From Rugamonas violacea (GTDB lineage Bacteria > Pseudomonadota > Gammaproteobacteria > Burkholderiales > Burkholderiaceae_D), in NCBI RefSeq assembly GCF_016461825.1, contig NZ_JAEMNU010000037.1:261015-325014 (forward strand): a DNA stretch of 64,000 nucleotides, read 5' to 3'. Shown here piece by piece: positions 9,633-17,391 of this stretch; the stretch's first letter is position 1; every line of letters starts with the position of its first letter. Under the pieces are notes generated by a model. That model had not been told where the DNA came from. It did no database searches and worked only from the letters and a program-made list of their open reading frames with translations. A program made the translations under genes and the position numbers.

Positions 9633-9808
9633 CAAGTCGCTCTCCCGGAAATGCTCGATGGTGTCGCGCACGACATCACGCGCGGCCAAGCAGAAGCAAC
9701 ATTGACGATATCATAATTGAGCGCGGCCGCCGGCGTTTTCGACCATGCCGCCGCCGCACCACCGGCGCATGGCGCATGGCACCCGCGTCGGCCGCAGCCT
9801 GGCTTGGC

Positions 9809-11656
9809 CTATTTCGACGCGGCGATCCAGCGCTCGACCCGCGCCTCCAGGATCGGCAGCGGCAGCGTGCCGTCGCCGATCACCACCTCGTGGAACTTCG
9901 GATAGCTGAACTTGTCGCCCAGCGCCTGCTGGGCCCGGCCGCGCAGCTCCAATATCTTCAGCGAGCCGATCTTGTAGCTCAGCGCCTGCGCCGGGATCAC
10001 CATGTAGCGCTCGATCTGGTTGCGCGCCCGCGCCTCGCTGTAGCCCAGCGTGTCGACGGTGTAGGCGATGGCCTGCTCGCGGCTCCAACCCAGCGCGTGC
10101 ATGCCGGTGTCGACCACCAGGCGCACGGCGCGCAGCATCTCCGCGTTCAGGTGGCCGTAGTAGTAGGCCGGATCGTCGTACAGGCCGAACTGCTTGCCCA
10201 TGGTTTCCGAGTACAGCGCCCAGCCCTCGGTGAAGGCGGCGTTGTTCGGATTCTCGGTGCTGAACTTGCGGAAGTCGGGCAGGCCGATCTCCTTGAGCAG
10301 GGCGGCGTGCAGATGGTGGCCGGGCAGACCCTCGTGCAGGAACAGGCTGGCCATCTCGACCCGGCTGTATTGTTTGGCGTCGTTGACCACCGGCCAGAAC
10401 ACGCCGGGGTGCGAGCCGTCGGCGGCCGACGGCGTGTAGTGGTCCGACGCCGTGGCGCGCGTCAGCTCCGGTTCCAGTTGCAGCTCCAGCTTGGCCTTGG
10501 GCACCAGGCTGTAGTAGGTTGGCAGCTTTTGCAGCACCGTCGCGTAGATCTGGCGGTAGGCGTCGAGCACCTCGGCCTCGCCGCGGAAGGGCTTGAACTT
10601 GTCCTGCGCGCCGACCCATTGCGGCAGTTGCTGCGGCGGGCCGTCGTAACCCAGTTGCGGGCCGAGGGCCAGCAGTTGCTGCTTGATCCGCGCCACTTCT
10701 TCCAGCCCCTTGGCGTGCACCTGTTCCGGCGTCAGCGGCAGGTTGGTGCTGTCCTGGATGCGCGCCAGATACCAGGCCTTGCCGTTCGGCAGCGCATCCC
10801 AGCCGCTGCTGGCGCGGCTGGCCGCCAGGTAGTCCGTTTCGAGGAAGCGCAGCAGACGTTCCAGCGCCGGGCCGAGCTTGGCGGCGACGGTGTGGCGGTA
10901 GGCGGCGCTCAGCTGTTGCCGGTCGGCGGCGGAGAACCCGGCCGGCAGGCGCGTCACCGGCGAGTAGAACACGCTGGCCTCCGGCGTGGCGCTGCGCAGC
11001 GCCTGGAACTGCGGCAGCATCGCCACGGTGATGGCCTTCGGCTGCACCACGCCGAGGCGGATGCCTTCCTTCATGTTGGCGATGGCTTGGTCTATCCATG
11101 CCGGCAACTGGTTCAGGCGGTTCAGGTAGGCGCGGTATTGCTTGACCGTGGCCAGCGGCTGCGAGCCGGTGCCGCTGGCGTAGTTGGCCAGCGTGCTGGG
11201 CACGTTGTCCATCTGGTTGAGCGGCAGCAGGTGTTCGGGGTAGGGCGCCAGGCTGAGCGCGCTGTCGAGCTCGTAGGCGAGCAGGTCGTAGCTCAGTTGG
11301 TCCTGGTCGCTCAGCGCGGCGCGGGCGATGCCGTGCAGGCGCAGCTGCAACTGGCGGTACATGGCGAATTGCAGCGCGCGCACCTTCGGCGAGATGCTCA
11401 GGCCGATCTGGTCGTCGTAGCGGCTGTCGCCGTTGGCGGTGGCGAACAGCAACGGGTCGTACTTGGCGCGGGCGACGTGGAAGGCGTCGGCCAGCCGGTC
11501 CAGCTGTTTCTTCGCTTGGGTGGGCGCCTGCGCCGAGGCCGGCGCGGCGGCCTGCGCCGGCAGCGCCGGCAGCGCCGTCAGCGCGGCGGTGGCGGCCAGC
11601 AGGCTGGCGACCAAGGTGGTGCGGCGGAGCAAAGCGAGGGAAAGCTGCTGCGGCAT
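9809..11656 (-). CDS. DUF885 family exported putative metallopeptidase
   Basis: A 615-residue secreted or periplasmic protein. From ATG at 11656, preceded by AAGGA, it has a signal peptide with a long hydrophobic core ending near PAQAAAP. The DUF885 hallmark LHEGLPGHHLH lies around residue 440 and resembles a zinc-binding HExxH-type site; a downstream ENPNNAAFTEGWALYSE block (about residue 470) supplies a likely further ligand. Family members are thought to be peptidases but the substrate is unknown. An in-frame ATG at 11701 would add residues before the signal peptide and is less likely. Confidence 0.85.
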   Translation of the reverse strand: MPQQLSLALLRRTTLVASLLAATAALTALPALPAQAAAPASAQAPTQAKKQLDRLADAFHVARAKYDPLLFATANGDSRYDDQIGLSISPKVRALQFAMYRQLQLRLHGIARAALSDQDQLSYDLLAYELDSALSLAPYPEHLLPLNQMDNVPSTLANYASGTGSQPLATVKQYRAYLNRLNQLPAWIDQAIANMKEGIRLGVVQPKAITVAMLPQFQALRSATPEASVFYSPVTRLPAGFSAADRQQLSAAYRHTVAAKLGPALERLLRFLETDYLAASRASSGWDALPNGKAWYLARIQDSTNLPLTPEQVHAKGLEEVARIKQQLLALGPQLGYDGPPQQLPQWVGAQDKFKPFRGEAEVLDAYRQIYATVLQKLPTYYSLVPKAKLELQLEPELTRATASDHYTPSAADGSHPGVFWPVVNDAKQYSRVEMASLFLHEGLPGHHLHAALLKEIGLPDFRKFSTENPNNAAFTEGWALYSETMGKQFGLYDDPAYYYGHLNAEMLRAVRLVVDTGMHALGWSREQAIAYTVDTLGYSEARARNQIERYMVIPAQALSYKIGSLKILELRGRAQQALGDKFSYPKFHEVVIGDGTLPLPILEARVERWIAASK

Positions 11657-11759
11657 GGCGAGATCCTTGGCGGTGGTTGGGGTGGCCACAGAATACATCA
11701 ACTCAATCTATCCAGTTAAAATGAACATCCGTACAACCGTTAGTCACGAGGAGGGCATC

Positions 11760-12368
11760 ATGAGCGTTCCCAGCATCGTGCAACACCTGGTACTTGTCGT
11801 TGGATTGGCCGTCGCCGCAGCGGCGCCGGCCGCAGATAAAGCGAAGAAGGCCGCCGCGCCGCCGGATGAAAAGGCGGCGATGGAGGCGATGGCGAAGGCG
11901 GCGACGCCGGGCGAGGCGCACAAGAAACTGGAGCCGCTGGCCGGCAGCTTCGACGCCAAATCGCGCTCCTGGATGGACCCGTCCAAGCCGCCCGAGGAGT
12001 CCAGCGCCACCTCGGTGCGCAAATGGATACTCGGCAATCGCTATCTGCAGGAAGACTACAGCGGCACCTTCATGGGGCAGCCGTTCAGCGGCATCGGCTT
12101 CCAGGGTTACGACAATATCTCCAAGCACTATGTCGGCTCCTGGATGGACACCATGGGGACGGCGATGATGACGAGCACCGGCAGCATGACCGGCAAGGTC
12201 CTCAAATCGACCAGCGTGATGACCGACCCCGCCACGGGCAAGAGCGCCAAGTACACCATGACCATCACGATCGCCGACAACGACCACCACACGCTGGAGA
12301 TGTGGGGACCGGATGCCGCCGGCAAGAACGCCAAGTGGATGGAGATCAACTATACCCGTAAGAAGTAG
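11760..12368 (+). CDS. DUF1579 family exported protein
   Basis: A 202-residue product with an N-terminal signal peptide (LVLVVGLAVAAAAPAA) and a DUF1579 domain over roughly residues 55-200, with family-like segments RKWILGNRYLQEDYSGTFMG and GFQGYDNISKHYVGSWMDTM. Function is unknown; the fold is probably a small lipocalin-like beta barrel. ATG at 11760 follows a strong GAGGAGGG ribosome-binding site. It is divergent from the DUF885 gene and stands alone. No obvious terminator follows. Confidence 0.85.
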   Translation: MSVPSIVQHLVLVVGLAVAAAAPAADKAKKAAAPPDEKAAMEAMAKAATPGEAHKKLEPLAGSFDAKSRSWMDPSKPPEESSATSVRKWILGNRYLQEDYSGTFMGQPFSGIGFQGYDNISKHYVGSWMDTMGTAMMTSTGSMTGKVLKSTSVMTDPATGKSAKYTMTITIADNDHHTLEMWGPDAAGKNAKWMEINYTRKK

Positions 12369-12572
12369 CTGTTCGCGGCGGCCGCCCAGCGCACGACGAC
12401 TTCATTGGCCGGGTACGGGGCCATCTCATTCCCGCTCCTTCCTACGGCGTCGGGGACGTCGCGGCTGCGGGCGTATAAGCTGCCTGGTCACGGCAGCGAG
12501 AACGGCGTCCTGCACATCGTTGGCCATCCGAAATAGCCAGACAGCGCCGAAGCGTTGGCTGCCGTCGCGCTA

Positions 12573-12616
12573 TTGCGCGGCCCATTCTGCGCGAGTATAT
12601 TGCAATCAATGATTGC
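12573..12616 (+). promoter_or_regulatory. Promoter and operator-like palindrome of fitAB
   Basis: TTGCGC at 12573-12578 and TATATT at 12596-12601 are spaced by 17 bp. Immediately after the -10 box is a perfect palindrome, GCAATCA-A-TGATTGC (12602-12616), covering the likely transcription start. FitA-type antitoxins bind inverted repeats at their own promoter, so this is a good candidate operator for autoregulation (inference). Confidence 0.65.
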
Positions 12617-12634
12617 GTTTTTTTTGGAGGGGCT

Positions 12635-12847
12635 ATGGCGACAAATTTGGTTGTGCGAAACGTTGACGAAGATATCGCCTTGGCTTTGAAGCAAAGAGCG
12701 GCGGTCCACGGGCGCAGCGCCGAGGCCGAGCATCGCGAAATTTTGAAGGATGCCTTGCAACGACCGCAGCGGCGACCGTTCAGTGATGTGCTTGCAAGTA
12801 TGCCCAACGTGGGAAAAGACGCCGACTTCGATGTTCGCAAGAGCTAG
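12635..12847 (+). CDS. FitA-like ribbon-helix-helix antitoxin
   Basis: A 70-residue protein beginning MATNLVVRNVDEDIALALKQ, the typical ribbon-helix-helix N-terminus of FitA/Arc-type antitoxins: a beta strand, then two helices with RSAEAEHREILKDAL. The C-terminus would thread over the toxin active site. It has a strong GGAGGGG ribosome-binding site, a promoter with a palindrome upstream, and the toxin gene starts 9 bp downstream. Together they form a type II toxin-antitoxin pair. Confidence 0.9.
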   Translation: MATNLVVRNVDEDIALALKQRAAVHGRSAEAEHREILKDALQRPQRRPFSDVLASMPNVGKDADFDVRKS

Positions 12848-12855
12848 GAGATACG

Positions 12856-13266
12856 ATGTATCTTGTCGATACCAATGTGATCAGTGAGGCGCGCAAGGGT
12901 AGCAAGGCGAATGTTGGCGTCGTCGAGTTCTTTCGAACCAAACCGCCCGGTGAACTATATCTTTGCGTTCAAACCATTGGTGAAATTCGACGCGGCGTTG
13001 AGAATATCCGTGGCCGGGGCGATCAGTCGCAAGCCGCTCGGCTTGAGGTTTGGCTCACACTCGTCGTGGAAGTGTATGCGGATCGCATCTTGGACTTTGA
13101 TGTCGACTGCGCCCAAGTTTGGGGCCGCTTGATGTCTCCGGGCGCCAGTCACCCGATTGACAAGCAAATTGCCGCAATTGCATTGATTCACGGACTTGAA
13201 GTCGTCACACGAAACACGCAGGACTTTGCCGGCACGGGTGTCAAGTTGTTGAATCCGTTCGCATAA
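12856..13266 (+). CDS. FitB/VapC-type PIN-domain toxin
   Basis: A 136-residue PIN-domain ribonuclease. The acidic metal-binding residues are in place: Asp5 in LVDTNVISE, Glu43 in TIGEIRRG, Asp102 in PIDKQIAA, and the Asp of TRNTQDF near residue 123. The family cleaves RNA, often tRNA; the target here is unknown. It is translated right after the antitoxin and appears intact, with no frameshift. Base composition is lower in GC than the flanking core genes, consistent with transfer. Confidence 0.92.
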   Translation: MYLVDTNVISEARKGSKANVGVVEFFRTKPPGELYLCVQTIGEIRRGVENIRGRGDQSQAARLEVWLTLVVEVYADRILDFDVDCAQVWGRLMSPGASHPIDKQIAAIALIHGLEVVTRNTQDFAGTGVKLLNPFA

Positions 13267-13348
13267 AATCGTAAGAAATAGGCTTGCCGCTCTGTCTGCG
13301 AACGCGCGTCAAACACATGAATATTGAGACCAAAGTAAAAGGTTTTTC

Positions 13349-14119
13349 GTGACTGAACATACCCACCAATTTTCCGATTGGCCATTCCTGGATGCGGTGA
13401 ATGCCCTCGCTTTCTGCACTGCCGACGTGGCGCAGCAACATTTACCGATATTACAGGTGTCGCATGACTTCGATGGCGACTGGCAGTTTCTGGATGCGAC
13501 GACGGAAACGCCAGGCGAGTGCGTGATGCTCTGTTTGGGTTGCGTGTACGAACGGGACGCCACGCTGGCGCAGATTGGCGACTTGCCCCGTGGTTGGAGC
13601 GCCTATCGTATTTGCATCGGTGCCGACTGGGAGCGCTGGGAAAAATCACCTGAAGCGGACGACTGCGAACAAGAGGTAAACGACGGCGAACAAAAGGCGC
13701 TCGCCCATATTGAAGAATACGGCCTTCACATCATTAGTGTGAATGAGGAAGACGATTTGCCACCATTTTCTTATTCCATTGGCATCGAGCAGTCGCTGGC
13801 CATGCCCGACTTAATTGTCGTCGGGCTGAGGCATGAAGTTGCTCAGGCCGTTATCAACGAGTGTTATCGGCAAATGAAGTCGGGCAAGCTCATTGCGCCG
13901 GGTTCGCGCGTCGCCGACCTGCTCGGTGGCGAATTCGAATGCGTGATTGGCGAAGTCTCCCCAGCGAACATCAAGGAATACATGGGCTGGGCCTTATGGC
14001 TATATAAAGGTGCTAACTGCCGTGCACACCAGATCATTTTCCCCAGCACCGCCGGCGTTTTCCCATGGGAGCCGGAAGCCAGCGAATGGTTCAGGAACTG
14101 GCAGCCCTTACTTGCTTGA
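13349..14119 (+). CDS. DUF4262 domain protein with extra N-terminal domain
   Basis: A 256-residue product with two parts. Residues about 1-115 look like a small stand-alone domain with HDFDGDWQFLDATTET and a DLPRGWSAYRI segment; I do not recognise a named function. Residues about 125-250 form a DUF4262 domain (HIISVNEEDDLPPFSYSIGI...). DUF4262 is of unknown function and often found in accessory regions. The start is GTG at 13349 with a weak AAAGG upstream. Its lower GC and position after a toxin-antitoxin pair suggest acquired DNA. Confidence 0.7.
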   Translation: MTEHTHQFSDWPFLDAVNALAFCTADVAQQHLPILQVSHDFDGDWQFLDATTETPGECVMLCLGCVYERDATLAQIGDLPRGWSAYRICIGADWERWEKSPEADDCEQEVNDGEQKALAHIEEYGLHIISVNEEDDLPPFSYSIGIEQSLAMPDLIVVGLRHEVAQAVINECYRQMKSGKLIAPGSRVADLLGGEFECVIGEVSPANIKEYMGWALWLYKGANCRAHQIIFPSTAGVFPWEPEASEWFRNWQPLLA

Positions 14120-14233
14120 ACGACAAATAGAGCTAGGCCTGATGGGCTGGGCAGGGTGCGCTTAGGCATAGCACAACTGTGCCACAGCGAAAGTTGTCCG
14201 TATTCCCTGGCAAACATTCACGGAGACCAACTG

Positions 14234-14884
14234 ATGAACACCGCAATCAAACCGATCACCCTCACCACCTTCGACTGGGTTCCGCAAATGCCGCGCGGCT
14301 ATGTACGTGATATCCGCGTGCGTTGGGCTCTGGAAGAGGCCGAATGGCCATATAGAGTCGACAGCGTACCCTTCCGTCCTCGGCATGCCGAGCATTACTC
14401 GCACCAACCCTTCGGGCAAGTGCCATGGATGAGCGATGGCGACGTTTCGATCTTTGAGAGCGGAGCGATGCTGCTGTATTTGGGCGAGCGCAGCGCTGCG
14501 CTGATGCCGGTCGATCCGCGCGCTCGCAGCGAGGCGAAGGAGTGGTTGTTTGCGGCGCTCAATTCCGTCGAGATGGCAAGCCTGCCGTGGTCTCTCCTCC
14601 ATTTCTCAGGCGAGACGGGCGACACGCCGGCATTCAAGCTTTTTGACGACTTCCTCAAGGCGCGTCTCCAACATATGGAGCCGGTGCTGGCGGGACGCGA
14701 GTGGTTGGCGGGAACCTTTTCCATTGCGGACATAATGATGGCCGATGCGCTGCGCCTGGTGGATCGCTTCGACGGGCTGGCGGAACATCCCGCCTGCCGC
14801 GCCTACGTCGCGCGCGCCACGGCCCGTCCATCCTTTTTGAAGGCGCATGCGGACCAGATGGCGCATTTTGCTGCCGCGGACTAA
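14234..14884 (+). CDS. Glutathione S-transferase family protein
   Basis: A 216-residue cytosolic GST-like protein. The N-terminal thioredoxin-like half contains the glutathione-site region FGQVPWMSDGDVSIFES, with the cis-Pro (VPWM) and Glu-Ser pair; the C-terminal helical half contains TFSIADIMMADALRLVDRF. ATG at 14234 with CGGAGA upstream is preferred to an upstream in-frame ATG at 14156, whose extra 26 residues lack similarity. The substrate is unknown. It stands alone between an accessory gene and a convergent thioesterase gene. Confidence 0.88.
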   Translation: MNTAIKPITLTTFDWVPQMPRGYVRDIRVRWALEEAEWPYRVDSVPFRPRHAEHYSHQPFGQVPWMSDGDVSIFESGAMLLYLGERSAALMPVDPRARSEAKEWLFAALNSVEMASLPWSLLHFSGETGDTPAFKLFDDFLKARLQHMEPVLAGREWLAGTFSIADIMMADALRLVDRFDGLAEHPACRAYVARATARPSFLKAHADQMAHFAAAD

Positions 14885-14929
14885 TCCACCCGCATGCTCG
14901 TATCGGAGCGTCGATTGACGCAGGGGCGG

Positions 14930-15376
14930 TCAGTCGGCCGGCGCCGCGCCGTGTATGGTTGCCAGCACATCGCGCACGGCCGCTGGAATCGGCACCGAAC
15001 GATTGCTGCCGCGTTCGACGTAGACGTGGACGAAATGGCCGGCGGCGCAGGGCAGGCGATCGTCGTTGCGGAACAGCGCGATCTCATAGCGCACGCTGGA
15101 ATTGCCCAGCTTGGCCACGCGGATGCCGGCGTGCACCAGGTCGGGGAAGGAGACCGGGCTGAAGTAGGAACAGCCGGAATCGACCACGAAGCCGACCACG
15201 TCGCCGTGGTGGATGTCGAGCACGCCGCGCTCGATCAGGAACTGGTTCACCGCCGTGTCGAAATACGAATAATAGACAACATTGTTGACGTGGCCGTACT
15301 GGTCGTTGTCCATCCAACGGGTCGGGATGGTCATGAATTGGGGGAAATGTTCCCGTCCGGCGTCGCGCAAAGACAT
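14930..15376 (-). CDS. Acyl-CoA thioesterase, 4HBT hotdog family
   Basis: A 148-residue single hotdog-fold enzyme. Residues 17-40 carry the 4HBT pattern IPTRWMDNDQYGHVNNVVYY, where the Asp and the GHVNN turn form the active site; the rest matches YbgC/FadM-like thioesterases. It probably hydrolyses acyl-CoA esters in the cytosol. ATG at 15376 is preceded by CAGGAG. It is convergent with the GST gene, 45 bp away, and divergent from ychF. Confidence 0.88.
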   Translation of the reverse strand: MSLRDAGREHFPQFMTIPTRWMDNDQYGHVNNVVYYSYFDTAVNQFLIERGVLDIHHGDVVGFVVDSGCSYFSPVSFPDLVHAGIRVAKLGNSSVRYEIALFRNDDRLPCAAGHFVHVYVERGSNRSVPIPAAVRDVLATIHGAAPAD

Positions 15377-15432
15377 GCAAGCTCCTGTTCCAGGGTGATC
15401 GGCCATTTTAGCGCGGGAAAGCGGGGATTTTT

Positions 15433-15470
15433 TTGAACAGAACAGGCGAGGGGGGTACAATTGACCCCCT
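15433..15470 (+). promoter_or_regulatory. Predicted ychF promoter with overlapping hairpin
   Basis: TTGAAC at 15433-15438 and TACAAT at 15456-15461 are spaced by 17 bp, giving a start near 15468 and a leader of about 100 nt. The -10 box lies inside an inverted repeat, GGGGGT (15451-15456) with ACCCCC (15464-15469), which could be a protein site or a DNA structure at the promoter. Confidence 0.6.
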
Positions 15471-15568
15471 GAATGCTGCAAGACAGTACCAATTCCAGAA
15501 AACGCCGCCCCGCGCTGGCCGTTTTTCACACGCCGCTTGCCGGCAATATTGATTATTAAAGGTTTTTC

Positions 15569-16660
15569 ATGAGTCTCCAATGCGGCATCGTCGGCCTGCC
15601 TAACGTCGGCAAGTCCACCCTCTTCAACGCCCTGACCAAGGCCGGCATCCCGGCCGAGAACTATCCCTTCTGCACCATCGAGCCGAACGTCGGCGTGGTC
15701 GAGGTGCCGGATCCGCGCATGGACGCGCTGTCGGCCATCGTCAAGCCCGAGCGCATGGTCAACGCCATCGTCGAGTTCGTCGACATCGCCGGCCTGGTGG
15801 CCGGCGCCTCGCAGGGCGAGGGCCTGGGCAACCAGTTCCTGTCGCACATCCGCGAGACCGACGCCATCGTCAACGTGGTGCGCTGCTTCGAGGACGACAA
15901 CGTGATCCACGTGGCCGGCAAGATCAGCCCGCTGGACGACATCGAAGTGATCCAGACCGAGCTGGCCCTGGCCGACATGGGCACCGTCGAGAAGGCGATC
16001 CACCGCGAAAACAAGAAGGCCCGTTCGGGCGACAAGGACGCCGCCAAGCTGGTCGCCGTGCTGGAACGCATGATGCCGCACCTGAACGACGCCAAACCGG
16101 TGCGCGCGATGGGACTGGACGCCGACGAGATGCTGCTGATCAAGCCGCTGTGCCTGATCACCGCCAAGCCGGCCATGTACGTCGCCAACGTCTCCGACAC
16201 CGGCTTCAAGAACAACCCGCTGCTGGACCAGCTGACCACCTACGCGCAGTCGCAGAACGCGCCCATCGTCGCCATCTGCGCCTCCATCGAAGCCGAGATC
16301 GCCGATCTGGACGACGCCGACAAGGGCGCCTTCCTGGGCGACATGGGCATGGAAGAGCCGGGCCTGGACCGCCTGATCCGCGCCGCCTACAAGCTGCTCG
16401 GCCTGCAAACCTACTTCACCGCCGGCGTCAAGGAAGTGCGCGCCTGGACCATCCACGTCGGCGACACCGCGCCGCAGGCGGCCGGTGTGATCCACACCGA
16501 CTTCGAACGCGGCTTCATCCGCGCCCAGACCATCGCCTATGACGACTTCATCACCTACAAGGGCGAGAGCGGCTCCAAGGAAGCGGGCAAGATGCGCGCC
16601 GAGGGCAAGGAATACGTCGTCAAGGACGGCGACGTGTTGAACTTCCTGTTCAACGTCTAA
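15569..16660 (+). CDS. ychF: Redox-regulated ATPase YchF (Obg-related)
   Basis: A universally conserved Obg-family P-loop protein that prefers ATP to GTP and associates with ribosomes. At 363 residues it has standard length. The G1 loop GLPNVGKST is at about residues 8-16, the G3 region is [20 protein letters not shown] near residue 66, and a C-terminal TGS domain (about 280-363) ends [12 protein letters not shown]. In many proteobacteria ychF follows pth; here pth is about 11 kb away. Confidence 0.97.
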   Translation: MSLQCGIVGLPNVGKSTLFNALTKAGIPAENYPFCTIEPNVGVVEVPDPRMDALSAIVKPERMVNAIVEFVDIAGLVAGASQGEGLGNQFLSHIRETDAIVNVVRCFEDDNVIHVAGKISPLDDIEVIQTELALADMGTVEKAIHRENKKARSGDKDAAKLVAVLERMMPHLNDAKPVRAMGLDADEMLLIKPLCLITAKPAMYVANVSDTGFKNNPLLDQLTTYAQSQNAPIVAICASIEAEIADLDDADKGAFLGDMGMEEPGLDRLIRAAYKLLGLQTYFTAGVKEVRAWTIHVGDTAPQAAGVIHTDFERGFIRAQTIAYDDFITYKGESGSKEAGKMRAEGKEYVVKDGDVLNFLFNV

Positions 16661-16713
16661 GTAAGTCAGCAGGACGTCGGATTCCAGCGGATTCCGGCAG
16701 ACAACGAAGAATT

Positions 16714-16738
16714 CGGCCTCCTTGTGGGGCCGTTTTTT
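16714..16738 (+). terminator. Rho-independent terminator after ychF
   Basis: CGGCC (16714-16718) pairs with GGCCG (16728-16732), loop of 9 nt, followed by six T residues. Confidence 0.75.
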
Positions 16739-16888
16739 GTCCTCCGGATCGCCTTGGCGGCGCCGCGCGGGTTCGGATGGAATCGGATGGGAATGGACGC
16801 CGTTTGGACCTTTTTGGACGTGTTTGGATGTCGCGCGGTAAATAAATTTCATTGAAATCAAACGCTTACATGTTTCAAGAGGGGGCTG

Positions 16889-16996
16889 ATGAATTTGGAA
16901 TTGGACGAAGTCGAAAGCCCACTGGTCGAGCAACTCGTCGCGACGGTGTGGGGCATTTCAAAACGGCCACGCCGCCCGATGCGCTGCGCCGGCTAA
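16889..16996 (+). CDS. Possible small ORF before the DUF6429 gene
   Basis: A 35-codon frame, starting MNLELDEVESPLVEQL, preceded by a strong AGAGGGGG Shine-Dalgarno-like sequence and ending 27 bp before the DUF6429 gene. No family is recognised. The good ribosome-binding site and placement suggest it may be translated, but the length gives little statistical support. It may be a truncated remnant of a longer gene. Confidence 0.35.
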   Translation: MNLELDEVESPLVEQLVATVWGISKRPRRPMRCAG

Positions 16997-17023
16997 CGTC
17001 AGTAACGCTGAGGAGGCAATATC

Positions 17024-17248
17024 ATGGAACTTGATATGGACCGGATCGACGACGCCGTTCTGGCGTTGATGTACCTTGGGCTGCATGATGAGGCGCGGAC
17101 ATGGAAAGGCTTCGATTGGGACGCGATGGCCCGGCTGTATGAGAAGGGGCTGATCTCGGACCCGGCGGGGAAGGCCAAGTCGGTGGTATTTACTGAGCAT
17201 GGCCGGCAAGAGTCGGCACGCTTGCTCAAAAAGCTGTTTGGAGTCTAG
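17024..17248 (+). CDS. DUF6429 family protein
   Basis: A 74-residue protein with the DUF6429 pattern: DRIDDAVLALMYLGLHD, then RTWKGFDWDAMARLYEKGLI and SDPAGKAKSVVFTEHGRQ. The predicted winged-helix-like layout hints at nucleic-acid binding, but function is unknown. GAGGAGG lies 9 bp before the start. These genes are common in transferred or accessory DNA. Confidence 0.75.
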   Translation: MELDMDRIDDAVLALMYLGLHDEARTWKGFDWDAMARLYEKGLISDPAGKAKSVVFTEHGRQESARLLKKLFGV

Positions 17249-17391
17249 TTGTATGTGGCCGGACGACTAACATCGTTGCCGCGGCAGGGCCGCTGGTTTG
17301 TGCTGCGGCGGGAGCCGTCATGCCGGCCGTGCTTGCCGCGCCGCCCTGATAGCCGCAACTCGCCGATGCCGGCGATGGTAAAATCGCGCCG

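Noticed and set aside
12313..12612. Plus-strand frame between the DUF1579 gene and fitA
   Set aside because: It overlaps the DUF1579 end and the fitAB promoter, with no family match. I see no other clear gene in this 266-bp gap.
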